This document shows positions 36,701-46,890 of a DNA stretch of 64,000 nt, piece by piece. This DNA comes from Amyloporia xantha. Taxonomy: Eukaryota; Basidiomycota; Agaricomycetes; Polyporales; Adustoporiaceae. The translations under genes and the position numbers were made by a program. Within the stretch, counting starts at the first letter, position 1. Every line of letters begins with the position of its first letter. The notes under the pieces are model-generated. The model saw nothing but the letters and a program-made list of their open reading frames with translations. It did no database searches and was not told the origin of the DNA. The DNA lies in contig JAYKKR010000005.1 of NCBI GenBank assembly GCA_036971615.1, forward strand, positions 1,860,001 to 1,924,000, in the 5' to 3' direction.

Positions 36701-37957
36701 TTCTTACTCGCCCATGCTGCTCTTAATGATTGGGAGGTAGAGGCTATGGATGTAAAGACAGCATTCTTATATGGCGAATTAGACGAGGAGATATATATGG
36801 AGCAACCAGAAGGATTTAAAATCCCTGGTCAGGAACACAAAGTCTGTCGTCTTTTGAAGGCTATTTATGGTCTTAAACAGGCTGGCAGACAGTGGAATAA
36901 AAACTCCACAATGCGTTGTTGGAATTAGGGTTCACACGTACATATTCTGATGCGGGTATTTATGTGTATCGTCATCATGGGGGGATTTAATACTTGTCGT
37001 ATATGTTGACGATCTATTGCCAATTGGGTCTGATCGGCGTCAGATTGCATGGCTTAAAGGTTGTCTTCAGAAGCGATTTAATGTTCGTGATCTTGGGCCT
37101 GTAGAATCTTTTCTAGGCATGCGGATTACTCGAGATAGATCATCCAGAAACATTTGGCTTGATCAGTCTAAATATATTGAAGAGACACTCGAGCGATTCC
37201 AAATGCTAGATGCAGCACCCACACGAACTCCCCTTCCATTTGGCGTACACCTTGTCAAAGCAGATCCTTCATATGAAGTTGATGCCGCCCTTCGTTCAAA
37301 GTACCAGCAGCTCATTGGTTCACTTTTGTGGATCGCCTTAGGCACTCGTCCAGATATAGCCTATGCAGTTAATCGCCTTTCCCAATATTCTGCTAAGCCT
37401 ACAATGCAACATTATAAAGCCGCACAATATATTCTTCGTTATTTGAACGGTTCACGTTCACTTCGGCTTTGCTACAAAGGCAGCGGATTATCTGGACTCA
37501 TAGGTTATTCTGATTCTGATTGGGCTGAGAACAAGGACGATAGGCATTCAACTAGTGGCTTTGTCTTCTTTATGGCAGATGCTGCTATTTCATGGGTCTC
37601 GCGGCGACAAAGACTGTCGCTCTGTCTTCAACAGAAGCAGAGTACATGGCGTTGTCCGACTCTTGTCGACAATTAGCCTGGCTTCGGACTCTTCAGTCTG
37701 AGATTGGTTTTAAGCCGCAAAATGCCACACCTTTATGCATTGATAATAATGGTAGCATTTTTCTTGCGGTTAATCCAGCTCATGACAGAAGAACCAAGCA
37801 CATTGATATTCGGTACCACTTTTGCAGAGAGTTCATTGAAAACGGTCATGTCGATCTTTTCTTTGTACCTACTGCTGAGCAAAGGGCCGATATCCTTACT
37901 AAGAATTTGTCTTTCTCTATTCATGAGAAATTTGTACATAGTCTTGGACTAGAGTAG
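33714..37957 (+). CDS. Copia Gag-Pol polyprotein, with four one-base frame disruptions
   Basis: Begins at a good ATG context (CGCCATGG). Gag ends in a zinc knuckle of form C-x2-C-x4-H-x4-H (CNICGKTNHSTENH), with His where Cys is usual. Then come the aspartic protease (WMVDSGCTSH), the GAG-pre-integrase HHCC motif (LWHQRFGHAG ... CAGCALGK), the integrase catalytic Asp, Asp and Glu (HSDLVEM, RSDRGGEF, NGRAERWQQT), reverse transcriptase (AMDVKTAFLYGEL, VVYVDD) and RNase H (GYSDSDWAENKDDRHS, then STEAEYMALSD). The frame shifts at four places: a G run at 35473-35477, an A run at 36899-36903, a G run at 36979-36984 and an A run at 37609-37611. Each looks like loss of one base from a homopolymer. 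A proline-rich linker separates integrase and reverse transcriptase. Confidence 0.92.
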
Positions 37958-37974
37958 TTAGCGACTATCTAGTT

Positions 37975-37983
37975 GAGTGGGAG
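37975..37983 (+). other. Polypurine tract of the copia element
   Basis: GAGTGGGAG lies directly before the right LTR, where plus-strand DNA synthesis is primed. It is short and has one T. Confidence 0.6.
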
Positions 37984-38287
37984 TGTTGAACGATCAGTTT
38001 CCAACTATAGTAGTCGCACTTCCATACTTGGTAGTCAGTACTTACTCATTTCTATGATGTTCTATGACATTCCATAGTATGCTCTTGTCTTACTTCATAG
38101 GCTCCACTTTCTTACTAAGAAATCTCCACTATGATTTCATTATGACTTCATATCTTACTCAGATATTCTATAGGTTTCTGGATACGATTACTAAGGAGCC
38201 TTTCATGCATGTATATAAGCAGGGCCTTACAGCCCACTAGAATACAAGACGGATTAGCCTCCTCTCCTCTATAGTCTGCGCTCAACA
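37984..38287 (+). repeat. Right LTR of the copia element
   Basis: 304 bp, the same length and apparently the same sequence as the left LTR, including TATATAAG at 38212-38219. Confidence 0.97.
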
Positions 38288-38292
38288 ATTCT
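38288..38292. repeat. Target-site duplication, right copy (ATTCT)
   Basis: Matches 32502-32506. The transposase coding frame resumes directly after it. Confidence 0.95.
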
Positions 38293-41200
38293 TTCGCAGG
38301 CTTGCACGCGAGAGGACTTCGTGCCAGTTGGAGATGATGAAGACTGGTCGGACATTGATGATAACGAACATGGGCGAGCAGATACAGAGGCCGAAATCGC
38401 GGCGGGCAGTGCAAGTCAATCTGTACAGCCGGCAGTTCAACGTGCTGTGGATGCGTCCAGCAAGAGCCCTGAGACCGTTACCACGGAAAAGGAGCAGGAT
38501 GCATTACATGATTCTGATCCTTTCCAATACAAGTGTGCTGGTACCCACGCCGCCTCTGGAGGCGCTGACATTCACCCCAATCGAGCAGTTTACCTGATTT
38601 ATATGCTCGTGGTGTGGCTGCATACCCAATTCCACCTCCCATTCCGAGCGTGTAACGCTGTTCTCGTTGTCATCGCGCTCGTTCTCACCGCCGCGGGGGT
38701 TCCCTTGGATCCTCCACTTTGTGAATCCTTGCCCGGTGTCATCTCGGCTTTAAACATAGAGCCTAGTTTCCAGACTTTGCCAGTCTGTCCTACTTGTCAC
38801 TCTGTCTATCCGACGTCCGTCCCTGATAATGCCTGTTGTACACGCCCGGGATGCTCGGAGAGCCTTTTCACACCCACAGGACCTCCCGTCGACCCGCGGA
38901 CTGGGCGCAGGGCACACCGAAGCCGGAAACCACGTCTGCGGTTTCCCCACAAGTCAATTGAAGAGCAACTCACCGACATTCTCGCCTTGCCTGGTGTAGA
39001 GGCCGCATGTGATCAGTGGCGGGAGCGAGAGCGAAAGGCAGGGGTGTATGCCGACATCTTCGACGGAGATGTCTGCCAGACACTGCACGGCCCAGACGGG
39101 AAGACATTCTTCCGACCTGAATTGAAGCAGGGCCCTGACGGTGAATTGAGAATTGGGCTATCCCTTGGCGTTGACTGGTGAGTTGACTCTGCGTTGCTAC
39201 TGGTTTCGGACAACTCTGAATCCTGCAGGTTCTCTTATCTCCGGAGCTTGATTGCACCTTCACATACCTCGGCACCCATGTCTTTCAACATGATCAATCT
39301 ACCCGTGCATCTCCGGTAAGTGGGTCTTATATTCCGGCTAAGAGACTAACCAAGTAATATTGTTGTTGATGCTAGATACCGTACAGCCAACCTTCTGTTG
39401 ACTGCAATCATGCCAGGCCCGAAAGAGCCTGATCCCGAACAAGTTCAGGGCTATACTATGCGCGTGCTGATCAATGAACTCATCCGACTCTGGCGAGACG
39501 GCGTTGTCATATGCACACCAAGTTGCCCAAATGGGCGCCGCGTGCGAGTCATCTTGGTTGCTGTTGTTTGCGACAAACCGGCGGCACATAAGCTTGGAGG
39601 ATTCGGTTCGCATGCTCATCGTTTATTTTGTACTCGATGTTGGATTGACCAAGGGTCAAAATCATCGCCTGAGGCGTTCGCACGTAATGGTAAGCTGTCT
39701 TTGCATCACGCGAACAATGTTATATGACATAAGCAGGTTTTCGAGTGCGCACTGACAAAGAGCATCGTGAACTGATGAACAAATATCGCGATGAGTGTCA
39801 TACACAGGCCGCCCGGGATGCATTTGTGACTGAGAATGCAACAAGATGGTCGGAATTGGCACGGCTGCCCTATTTTGATATGTGTCGCATGATTGTGGTA
39901 GATCCGATGCATAACTTGTTCCTTGGTGTGTTAAGCTTGCCGGGGCCATATTGACATGAAATTGGCTCACGTCATCATGCACAGGAGTTACGAAGACCCA
40001 TTTCTATCATATATGGGTTCAACTTAAAGTCCTGCGGAAGACGAAGGAACTCCGGCGCTTCCATGCGATTCTGGCTGAGGTACGTAGTCCTCGGTGTTGG
40101 AGTGCCTTCCAGGATTGATTATACTCGGCTAGCTGGGTCTTCCTGCCAAGCTGGGGCGGTTGCCCAGTCTGATTGGCGAACCGGCCGGGGGATCACTAAC
40201 CGCCGATCAATGGCTGGTTCTTGCTACAGTCGTTGGACCTCTGGCTGTAAGTGAATGAACAACTCTTCCACAACATGCAGTGAGTGCTGATATCTTGAAG
40301 ATTCCGCAAATATGGCAGGATTATTTGGCCATTGATCAGGATGACAGAAGCCTGGCAGAGGTACTTACACGACGGCGCGATGAGATTGCACAGCGTGTAG
40401 AGGACAAAAAGGCAAAGAATAAGCAGGCGGCAAGTGCACAGAAAAAAACCAAGCCCGCCGCGAAGCGCAGGAGGACTGCAAAGGCGTCAAGCAACAGCGC
40501 TACTGTGGCAACACCGAGGCGCTCAGGACGCAGTCGCCGTCCCACTGAACGCGCACTGGTGAGTGCCCATGAGGCTGGCAATTGTAGCTGACTGTACTCA
40601 CGCAATGCTTCTGGTTAGGACATGGAATTGGATATGGATGATGCCGGGGCAATTTCGGACAATGGTGAAGACAATTGGGAAGATGCTGAAGTCCACGAGG
40701 ACGATCCAGATCCGGTGTCGCCGAGTCTGCACCCAGAAGACGTCAGTAACTTTCTCAAGCTGTCAAACACCCTCCGCATATTTCTATCCGACTCACTGAC
40801 CGATGCCGCTATCACGGAGGCTGACTCCTTGATAAGAGAGTACGGATTGGAATTGATCAAGGTCAGTCCCTCCCCCTCCCTGCGAAGCGATCTCGGCTGA
40901 ACCGTCCAAGCTATACGGGCCTGCAGTCATCCGGCCCAACCATCACTATGCCACACATACTGCCGAATTTATCCGTGATTTTGGCCCTCTGCGCGAGTTC
41001 TGGACGTTTCTATTCGAACGCATGAACAAGGTGCTCAAAAGCTACAAGACAAGCAACCACGCCGGTGGCGAGCTTGAATGCTCTTTTTTCCGCGAGTTTC
41101 ACCGCACAGTCCAGACGTCTCGGCTGGTATAGTACTCCTGCTGCGGTTGAAGCATCTCGCGTTGACCTTATACTCCATTCAGCTTTCGCAGGGTGCTGAA

Positions 41201-42074
41201 GCCCCAGCAGGGTCTGAACTTGCATTATCAGTGGCCGCAATGTACAAGGCTTCAGCAGATGAGCGAGGCACTGTGCAGGCACTGGCCCGCGATTTAGACT
41301 CACAGCGAATGGACGGTGCGTAATGCCACTGAACATTTGAACCCTGGCTAACCACATTATAGACACGATATCGTTGCAACTGAGCCCTCGAGCATCGACA
41401 ACTGTCATGAGCAGTGAGCTCTATTACACCTTTATACAATACCTCAAGACCCGACATCCTCTATCCACGTTTCGTTCCACAATTGCACTCACTATGGATC
41501 CGGCCAGCCTCCTGGTATCTGACCAGGCCCGTTTCTTTGATTATGCAATTGTCAGATCTCACCGATGCTATGCTCGCCAACGGGCCTCGACTTCGGCAGA
41601 CTCCCTGGTGGCTGTGCGCATCGCCAACGACAACAGTCATTGGGTCGGTGAACTTCTGGACATCTTTCATCATCAGCTTCACAATCTCGGCGAACATACT
41701 CTAGGGTATGTGCGTTGGTTTCGCCGCAGCCCTGTTGCCATCGAAACAACTCTTTGGAAGGATTGGCAAGTAGTCTCGCTGATTTGCTATCATCAGTCAC
41801 TAATCTAATACAATATATATCAGCCACGCGCTGGACGTCGAGCTATGGGTTGCCGATCAGTTTCTGCCTGACAATGTGGGGCCTGACCGACTCATCCGAC
41901 TGACTGACATAATCAGCCCCGTCGTCCGTTCAACAGTGCACATTGGCTCTGTCCAGTGTTGGGCGACCATTCGCATCGACCGAGTAAGCAGGCGATATCG
42001 ATCATATGCATTGTCTGCTGACTATCCCACAAATGCAGGCTGCGTATATAAGTAATCCCCCCGATGATTCTTGA
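38293..42074 (+). pseudogene. Tnp2-type transposase, main part (interrupted 5' by the copia element)
   Basis: A DNA transposase of the Tnp2 (CACTA) family. The first long exon runs from the insertion site to about 39179. Further exons lie near 39230-39315, 39377-39690, 39738-39935, 39986-40080, 40125-40250, 40280-40610, 40620-40863, from about 40905 to 41312, and 41364-42074. Landmarks are IGLSLGVDWFSYLRS, MSFNMINLPVHLRYR, AIMPGPKEPDPEQVQ, VAVVCDKPAAHKLGGFGSHA, HRLFCTRCWIDQ and MIVVDPMHNLFLGV, then AKLGRLPSLIGEPAGGSLTA followed by DQWLVLA. A Lys/Arg/Ala-rich segment lies near 40400-40550. The last exon probably ends at TGA 42072-42074 after an intron starting GTAAGC. No internal stop was noted in the conserved blocks, so only the copia insertion seems to break it. 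Exon borders are approximate. Confidence 0.85.
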
Positions 42075-42124
42075 ATACACATATTTAATAGCCAAAGGCC
42101 CTCGTTTCCACAATTTAATTTAAT

Positions 42125-43768
42125 TTACGCCTTATCTCCATTTTCACTCTCGTCATCACCCAACCATCCGCGGTCCTCATGGTCAAGATCCTGATCTTCT
42201 ATCTCCAGATTGAAGATAGTATATTCTTCTGGAGGCTCTGTCGCAAGCTGGTACATCTCATCGCCACGCTCATCTGCCCACGTTTTGCTAACACAGGGCC
42301 TGTAGATCGTCCATTTCCGCTTCTTCCGAATCGGGAATGGACTGTAATTGTAGTTCGCAGGCGGTCCACGAAAGCGATCTACTCGTGTGTGTCGCACTTG
42401 AATCTGACCATTCTCAGTGTCTTTGTTATGTTCAATCTCCGCCCTTCGAACCCTCTTCATGGCAGAGAGTAGACGGTTCAACTAGACGTGACCAGTGAGT
42501 CATAAAAATGACAGTGGTATTACTGGCTTACCCATCGCGAGCGACACATGCGGCGCCGGGTCTCCAATGCCCCCTTGCCTGCCTCCTGATCCTTGCGGCA
42601 TTTCTCTCGCTCCGTGTGTGAAGCATTGCCATCAGTGCTCGCCTCTGTGCTCATCCAGTCAGTCTGCACCACCTCCTCAAGCCCAACAGTATTTTCAGGC
42701 TGGTACTTTGCGTGAACAGCCTTGATCACTTTTCGGAGCTCAAATGCCTTCTGTTGAGTGCCGTGATGGTGAGTCTAGCCCTTGCCCTGATATATGTATC
42801 TACGCACCTGTTTCTTGCGTGCATTGCGTTTGTCACGCACCTTCTTGCTTTCACCTTTCTGGTGAGCATCCTGACTCTGTTGCTTCTTCCATTTATCCCG
42901 AAGATGCTTGAAGAATCGTTCTGCTGCGCGCTTGACCAGCTTCGCATCCAACATTGCGGCATCCAAATCATATAGAGCTGAGCCAACAGTGCTTTCCAGT
43001 CAGTTTCCGTTTTGAATCTCGCCAAACAGATACCTACTCACTCGCATTTTGTATGACTAATGCAATCACGCTTGTCACGAAAGCATCATTAACTCCATAA
43101 GAAGGCGGTTGGCCCCAATCTGGTGAATGAAGAACGGTGCCATCCGGGGCAAGCCGCGGAGGCTCTCCAGGTGCCAGCGGGGCCGGCAAGACATAGTCTA
43201 CCTCACCAAACTGGGTACGACCTTTATTTTTGCAGTCCAGCAGACTCAAGGCCACACTGTGCACTGCCGTCTGAGCAAGACCCGAGGCTGTCAGTTTGGA
43301 CTTCCATAATTTTGCAGTCTTTAACATACTCACCTTGATGCGAGCATCAGTCTTTGTCGTAGTCGTTTCGGTTCCCGCTGGACCCGTGGTCAGGAGTGCA
43401 GCCACATTTGCTTTCAGTTCAGCCAACTCCGCGGCTTGCATGGTTGTCTGCGTGGTCAGTACTTCTATCCGGGCCTCACAACTTGCAATCATCTGACATG
43501 TGCGATTATTTATATCGGCGAGCTGATTGCTCATGTCTGCATCAAGTGGCTGGCGCACCGCAAGGCGATCAGGGGGACCTCCGGGTGACCACAGCATGGT
43601 CGGGTTGGCTCTGGGTGTCGGCGATGCAAGATGGGTTTGGAAAGACGATGGTACGGCATTTCCAAGGGCGTGCGTCCAAGCCCCAATGGTGGCTGGATCA
43701 AGAATGCTGTTGCCAATGATGTGAGAATTACCGAAAGTCGCGGAGGGATCAGGAGTGATGCCCGACAC
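42125..43768 (-). CDS. Second protein of the Tnp2 transposon, opposite strand, convergent with the transposase
   Basis: On the minus strand from ATG 43766-43768 (MSGITPDPSATFGNSHIIGN) to a stop at 42125, in several exons. The first has a predicted coiled coil (MSNQLADINNRTCQMIASCE followed by ARIEVLTTQTTMQAAEL). The next contains KLWKSKLTASGLAQTAVHSV and VNDAFVTSVIALVIQNAS. A very basic exon follows (LVKRAAERFFKHLRDKWKKQ), and the last ends in an acidic tail. A basic, coiled-coil protein beside a transposase fits an accessory DNA-binding role like plant TnpA-type partners, but this is inference; I recognise no domain. Its 3' end is 50 bp from that of the transposase. Confidence 0.6.
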
Positions 43769-44872
43769 ATTGATATTTGTATGGTACGGATTGAAACGTA
43801 AGTTTCCTAATTGTTCCGCTGTTGTGTGATGCTGATCATAGTGGCGGTTATCAACACATTCAAGTGTGTTAGTGGTAATGATGCATCAAGGTAGAATAAA
43901 TGCACCTGCAGATGGCCGAGTTGTTAGAGTAGACGTTCGCGCGCTAAGCGCCGTAGTACAAATACGTACATACACGGCCAGCGCGATCCGCGACGGCCTC
44001 CTTCGAATACAGTTCGCTTGCTTCCGCGACTTCTTGTGAGCCTTAGGTGTCGGTGTCGGTGTCTGCGCTATCTCGTGCCCTCTCGCTTCTCATCTCTGGG
44101 CTATCTCAGATCATATCTTCCATTCAATCTGCTGACACAAGTACTCCATTGTCGCCAGCCTGGGGGGCTGGGGTTGGTGCAAGCGGCCCGAACAAGTGAT
44201 GTGTGATTGGTGGTGCAGCTGACGGGTTGGGGACCGTAGGTGTAACCCTCTCGTTGACGGTCGCAGGGTCACCATGTACGTGCGACATTCTGGCCACGGG
44301 TTTCACTCTGCCTGACAGTCAGGTCTTTTTGAATGCCTCCCTCAGCTATTCCCTCGATAGCGGCTAAATGTCTGCGCTCCTGGATGTTCGCGTGGCAAAT
44401 AGATGGCCACATCGTCACCGCGCCACGGCTCCCTCGGAATCACACTGGGTGGCCGAAATATCTACTACTGCACGTCAGCGTTTGACCTCTAATACACGGG
44501 CAAGATTGCAGCTGCTGATGCGCAGTGAGTTCTCGTATGTTCGATAAATTAGGATTGATATTATTGAGCTCTCAACATTAATATTCAGATATTACTACGG
44601 GATAGCAGAGCGGTGGGGTGGGGGAGCCCGGAGGGCGGGGGTCATGGATGGCGATCACCACGTGGGTTTGGAAATGGGCCAGGGGGCGGGTGGGCGGGCG
44701 GGCGAGGCTAGCCGAGCATCCGTGTACGGTAGCACATGACGTGGATAATCATCTAGTGGCTATTGAATGGATTGAACGCCAGAGCAATTTGTGACTATCG
44801 TGATGAGCTCGTGGCCATAGAATGGATATCGTAGTGGTGCTACTACTGGTTGTGGTAGCAAAGACACGACGG
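43769..44872. other. Non-coding right arm of the Tnp2 transposon
   Basis: No gene is visible. The stretch holds the promoter of the opposite-strand gene and a G-rich tract ending in a strong G-quadruplex-type motif at 44682-44702. Confidence 0.5.
44682..44702 (+). other. G-quadruplex-type motif
   Basis: Five G runs separated by single bases (G5-C-G3-T-G3-C-G3-C-G3). Single-base loops and runs of three or more predict a very stable intramolecular quadruplex. It lies in a broader G-rich tract from about 44600. Confidence 0.7.
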
Positions 44873-44889
44873 TACATCAGGAAAAACCC

Positions 44890-45065
44890 CTTTGGCCCTA
44901 GGTTGACCTAGGAGTGACCTAGGCTGCCCTAGGGCACTCAGAGCACCCAGAGCACTCAGAGCACTCAGAGCAACCCAGGTTGCTCTTAGAGAAAAGTTAT
45001 TTAGGTTTTGGAACCCAGGTTGACCTGAGTCAAACCTGAGGTCAGTCCTAGGTTGACTCAGGATA
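44890..45065. repeat. Left subterminal repeat array of the nested element
   Basis: CCTAGG appears three times within about 40 bp, followed by a tandem run of about four AGAGCAC(T/C)C units (around 44935-44970). ACCCAGG/ACCTGAG-type repeats in both orientations follow. Such arrays near element ends are typical transposase-binding regions. Confidence 0.6.
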
Positions 45066-45864
45066 TAACATATTTCAGTCTCAATATCCTTGGGATCACT
45101 TCATTTCACACTTATGAAAGACAGCATATAAATATATTCAGATATAATACAATACAGATGTGATACAAATAAATGTAACATATATTTGTGAAATACTAGA
45201 AGGAGAAATATGCGAGGCACTTACCATTCATTACTATCAATACAATATAATAACTTTCAGTAATGAGCTTCAGAAGCAAAACAACAGACTTACTCACATT
45301 ACAATCCCAGACGGAATTGGAGCATAGGCAGATGGTGAAAAGAATTGTGAAGCTTAAGAACAGCTGAGAGATTGAAGTATGAATGGAAGATCAATATGAG
45401 CTTAGACATGTCCACTCACCAATTGCTACAACTTCTCAGAGAGAGTGTGTGTGTGCACACTGAGTACAAGTGATATCTGTCATGCACAGTGATACATCAG
45501 CATTAGCTTTGAAAAGACGAGTAGACTTACTTTGTATTGTCACTGTATGGCTATAGCCAGTACTTATAAGTAAGAATATAGTTGGAGATGAAGAAAGAAG
45601 ACACGCACTTATTGCCTTTCATGTCAACAGCATCCAACCAGTCCTGTGACGTGTTACTCCTCATGCCAGCCCAGAGATAGCTTAGATAGTATAAGTAAGG
45701 CAACAGACTAGATGAGCACCCAGAAGATTAGAGAAAGAGATAAATAGACCAGAGGCAGCCAAAGTAGAAGTGACAGCAGGACAGCAAAGGCGAGAGTGAA
45801 GGAGTTAGAAGAGAAACGAGCGCAGTGACTGCTGTGGAAAGAAGACGTGGCAGATCATGTGAAT

Positions 45865-45930
45865 GTCATGTGACCTTCCCAATAAGGAAGCGTGCCGGGG
45901 CACGCTTCCTTATATGGAAGGTCACATGAC
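45865..45930. repeat. Nearly perfect 66-bp hairpin
   Basis: Arms 45865-45896 and 45899-45930 (32 nt each) pair with only two mismatches around a two-base centre (GG); the stem includes GTCATGTGACCTTCC and ATAAGGAAGCGTGCC. The RNA or single strand would fold into one long stem. It lies in the middle of the nested element. Confidence 0.85.
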
Positions 45931-46052
45931 CTTTAACCAGTGCATCATAACACGCTCATTTCTTACATTTAAAGCCTCTGTTACCTCAATATTGCTCATT
46001 CTATCCCTGGATCTGGTCTTTTGTATCAATTAGAATGTACAGAATACATATT

Positions 46053-46325
46053 CTAAGTGCTATACTGTGTCAATACCACCTTATCATTGCTCTTTCTCAT
46101 AGTAACTATTTGTCCACTTGTATTCTCTATTATGAGAACAATTCTACTCTCAGATGTCTTAAGCACAGATTGCTGGTGGAGAAAAATTGTTCTGTCTTCA
46201 TACTGCTCATATTCTATGATATATTTGTCAGTAATAGTTTTCACTACTGGTAAAGTGAATGGCTTAGCATTCCATTGACAAACCACTACATTTGGTGTAA
46301 ATGGTTGGATACATTTATATACCAA
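46053..46325 (-). other. 90-codon open frame in the nested element
   Basis: Begins MVYKCIQPFTPNVVVCQWNA, has a balanced amino-acid content and no low complexity, and spans the AT-rich interior where long open frames are unlikely by chance. No family is recognised. It could be the remains of a captured or ancestral gene, or chance. Confidence 0.3.
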
Positions 46326-46409
46326 ACTGTCTGCAAATATTATGACATGGTCCAGAGTGCAAAATTATACAAAATCATTGAGTAAGAGATATGTCAAAAA
46401 ATCTCAAAG

Positions 46410-46510
46410 CCACCCAAGTTGACCTGGGGTAACCTGAGATGACCTGAGACAACCTGAGAAATCTCAGGTCTGCCAGAGTGACCCAGGTGAACCTAGAGCA
46501 AAAGTGTTTT
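46410..46510. repeat. Right subterminal repeat array of the nested element
   Basis: Repeated AACCTGAG, GACCTGAG and TCTCAGGT motifs, the same words as in the left array, end at the right inverted repeat. Confidence 0.6.
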
Positions 46511-46696
46511 TCCTGATGTAGCTATGTCAGGTAGCCAATATCGCGGGCAGGGTGCCAAAACAAATCGTGCCTAAGACGCGAACTAGGAAACTAGGTACCG
46601 CATCTGATCTCTAGCCGCATGGCGCTATCTGATGTAGTGGCAACCGCCACGAAGACGGCGATTTTGGCCAGTGACCTACCTAGTGGCTAGGAAACT

Positions 46697-46716
46697 AAAA
46701 TCGCAAAAACGCAGTG
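46697..46716 (-). repeat. Right terminal inverted repeat of the Tnp2 transposon
   Basis: Read on the minus strand from 46716 it gives CACTGCGTTTTTGCG, then A and TTTT, matching the left end at 30340. Confidence 0.75.
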
Positions 46717-46890
46717 CCTGATAATCAAGGCACCCAAATCATCGCGAGGCGGTACGACGTGATTGACATAATATCATCGCCCACATTCGGACTGTCTCAC
46801 ATGTCAGCACGACTGTCATTATTGGTCAATGCGATGAAAAGTCACCTGCGGCCTCCAGCATTTGCAACGTCGAGACAAACCAGTCCAATA

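Larger units (their letters stand above)
32507..38287 (+). mobile_element. Ty1/copia LTR retrotransposon, recent insertion
   Basis: A 5,781-bp element with two 304-bp LTRs (TGTTGA...TCAACA), a 5-bp ATTCT target duplication, a tRNA primer site directly after the left LTR and a purine-rich tract directly before the right LTR. The coding order is gag, protease, integrase, reverse transcriptase, RNase H, which defines the copia (Pseudoviridae-like) lineage. By eye the two LTRs are identical base for base, so the insertion is young. It lies inside the coding exon of the Tnp2 transposase and in the same orientation. Confidence 0.97.
44875..46518. mobile_element. Nested non-autonomous inverted-repeat element, about 1.64 kb
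   Basis: The left end CATCAGGAAAAAC (from 44875) is repeated in reverse at the right end (GTTTTTCCTGATG, to 46518). The inverted repeat continues imperfectly for about 34 bp through CTAGGTT. Both ends are flanked by TA, which could be a two-base target duplication of the Tc1/mariner kind. Subterminal arrays carry many copies of ACCTGAG/CTCAGGT, CCTAGG and GAGCACTCA. The interior is AT-rich, unlike the roughly 50% GC around it. No transposase is visible, only a 90-codon frame. Confidence 0.65.
30340..46716. mobile_element. Tnp2-type (CACTA-like) DNA transposon with two further elements nested inside
   Basis: The ends match as inverted repeats starting CACTGCGTTTTTGCG (30340 onward, and in reverse from 46716), about 20 bp with one mismatch; CACTG/CACTA ends are typical of the superfamily. 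Inside lie a Tnp2 transposase, a second gene on the opposite strand and perhaps a small left-end gene. A copia retrotransposon (5.8 kb) and a 1.6-kb inverted-repeat element have landed in it, so the original element was about 9 kb. I could not find a matching 2-3-bp target duplication (TAG on the left, CCT on the right), so the exact outer boundary or the later history of the flanks is uncertain. Confidence 0.75.

Noticed and set aside
44930..44975. CRISPR-like short tandem repeats
   Set aside because: Units are 9 bp with no spacers, inside a eukaryotic transposon; they are subterminal repeats.
46717..46890. Possible coding frame directly right of the transposon
   Set aside because: Short, no motif, and it ends inside the antisense of the neighbouring gene; more likely the 3' region of that gene.
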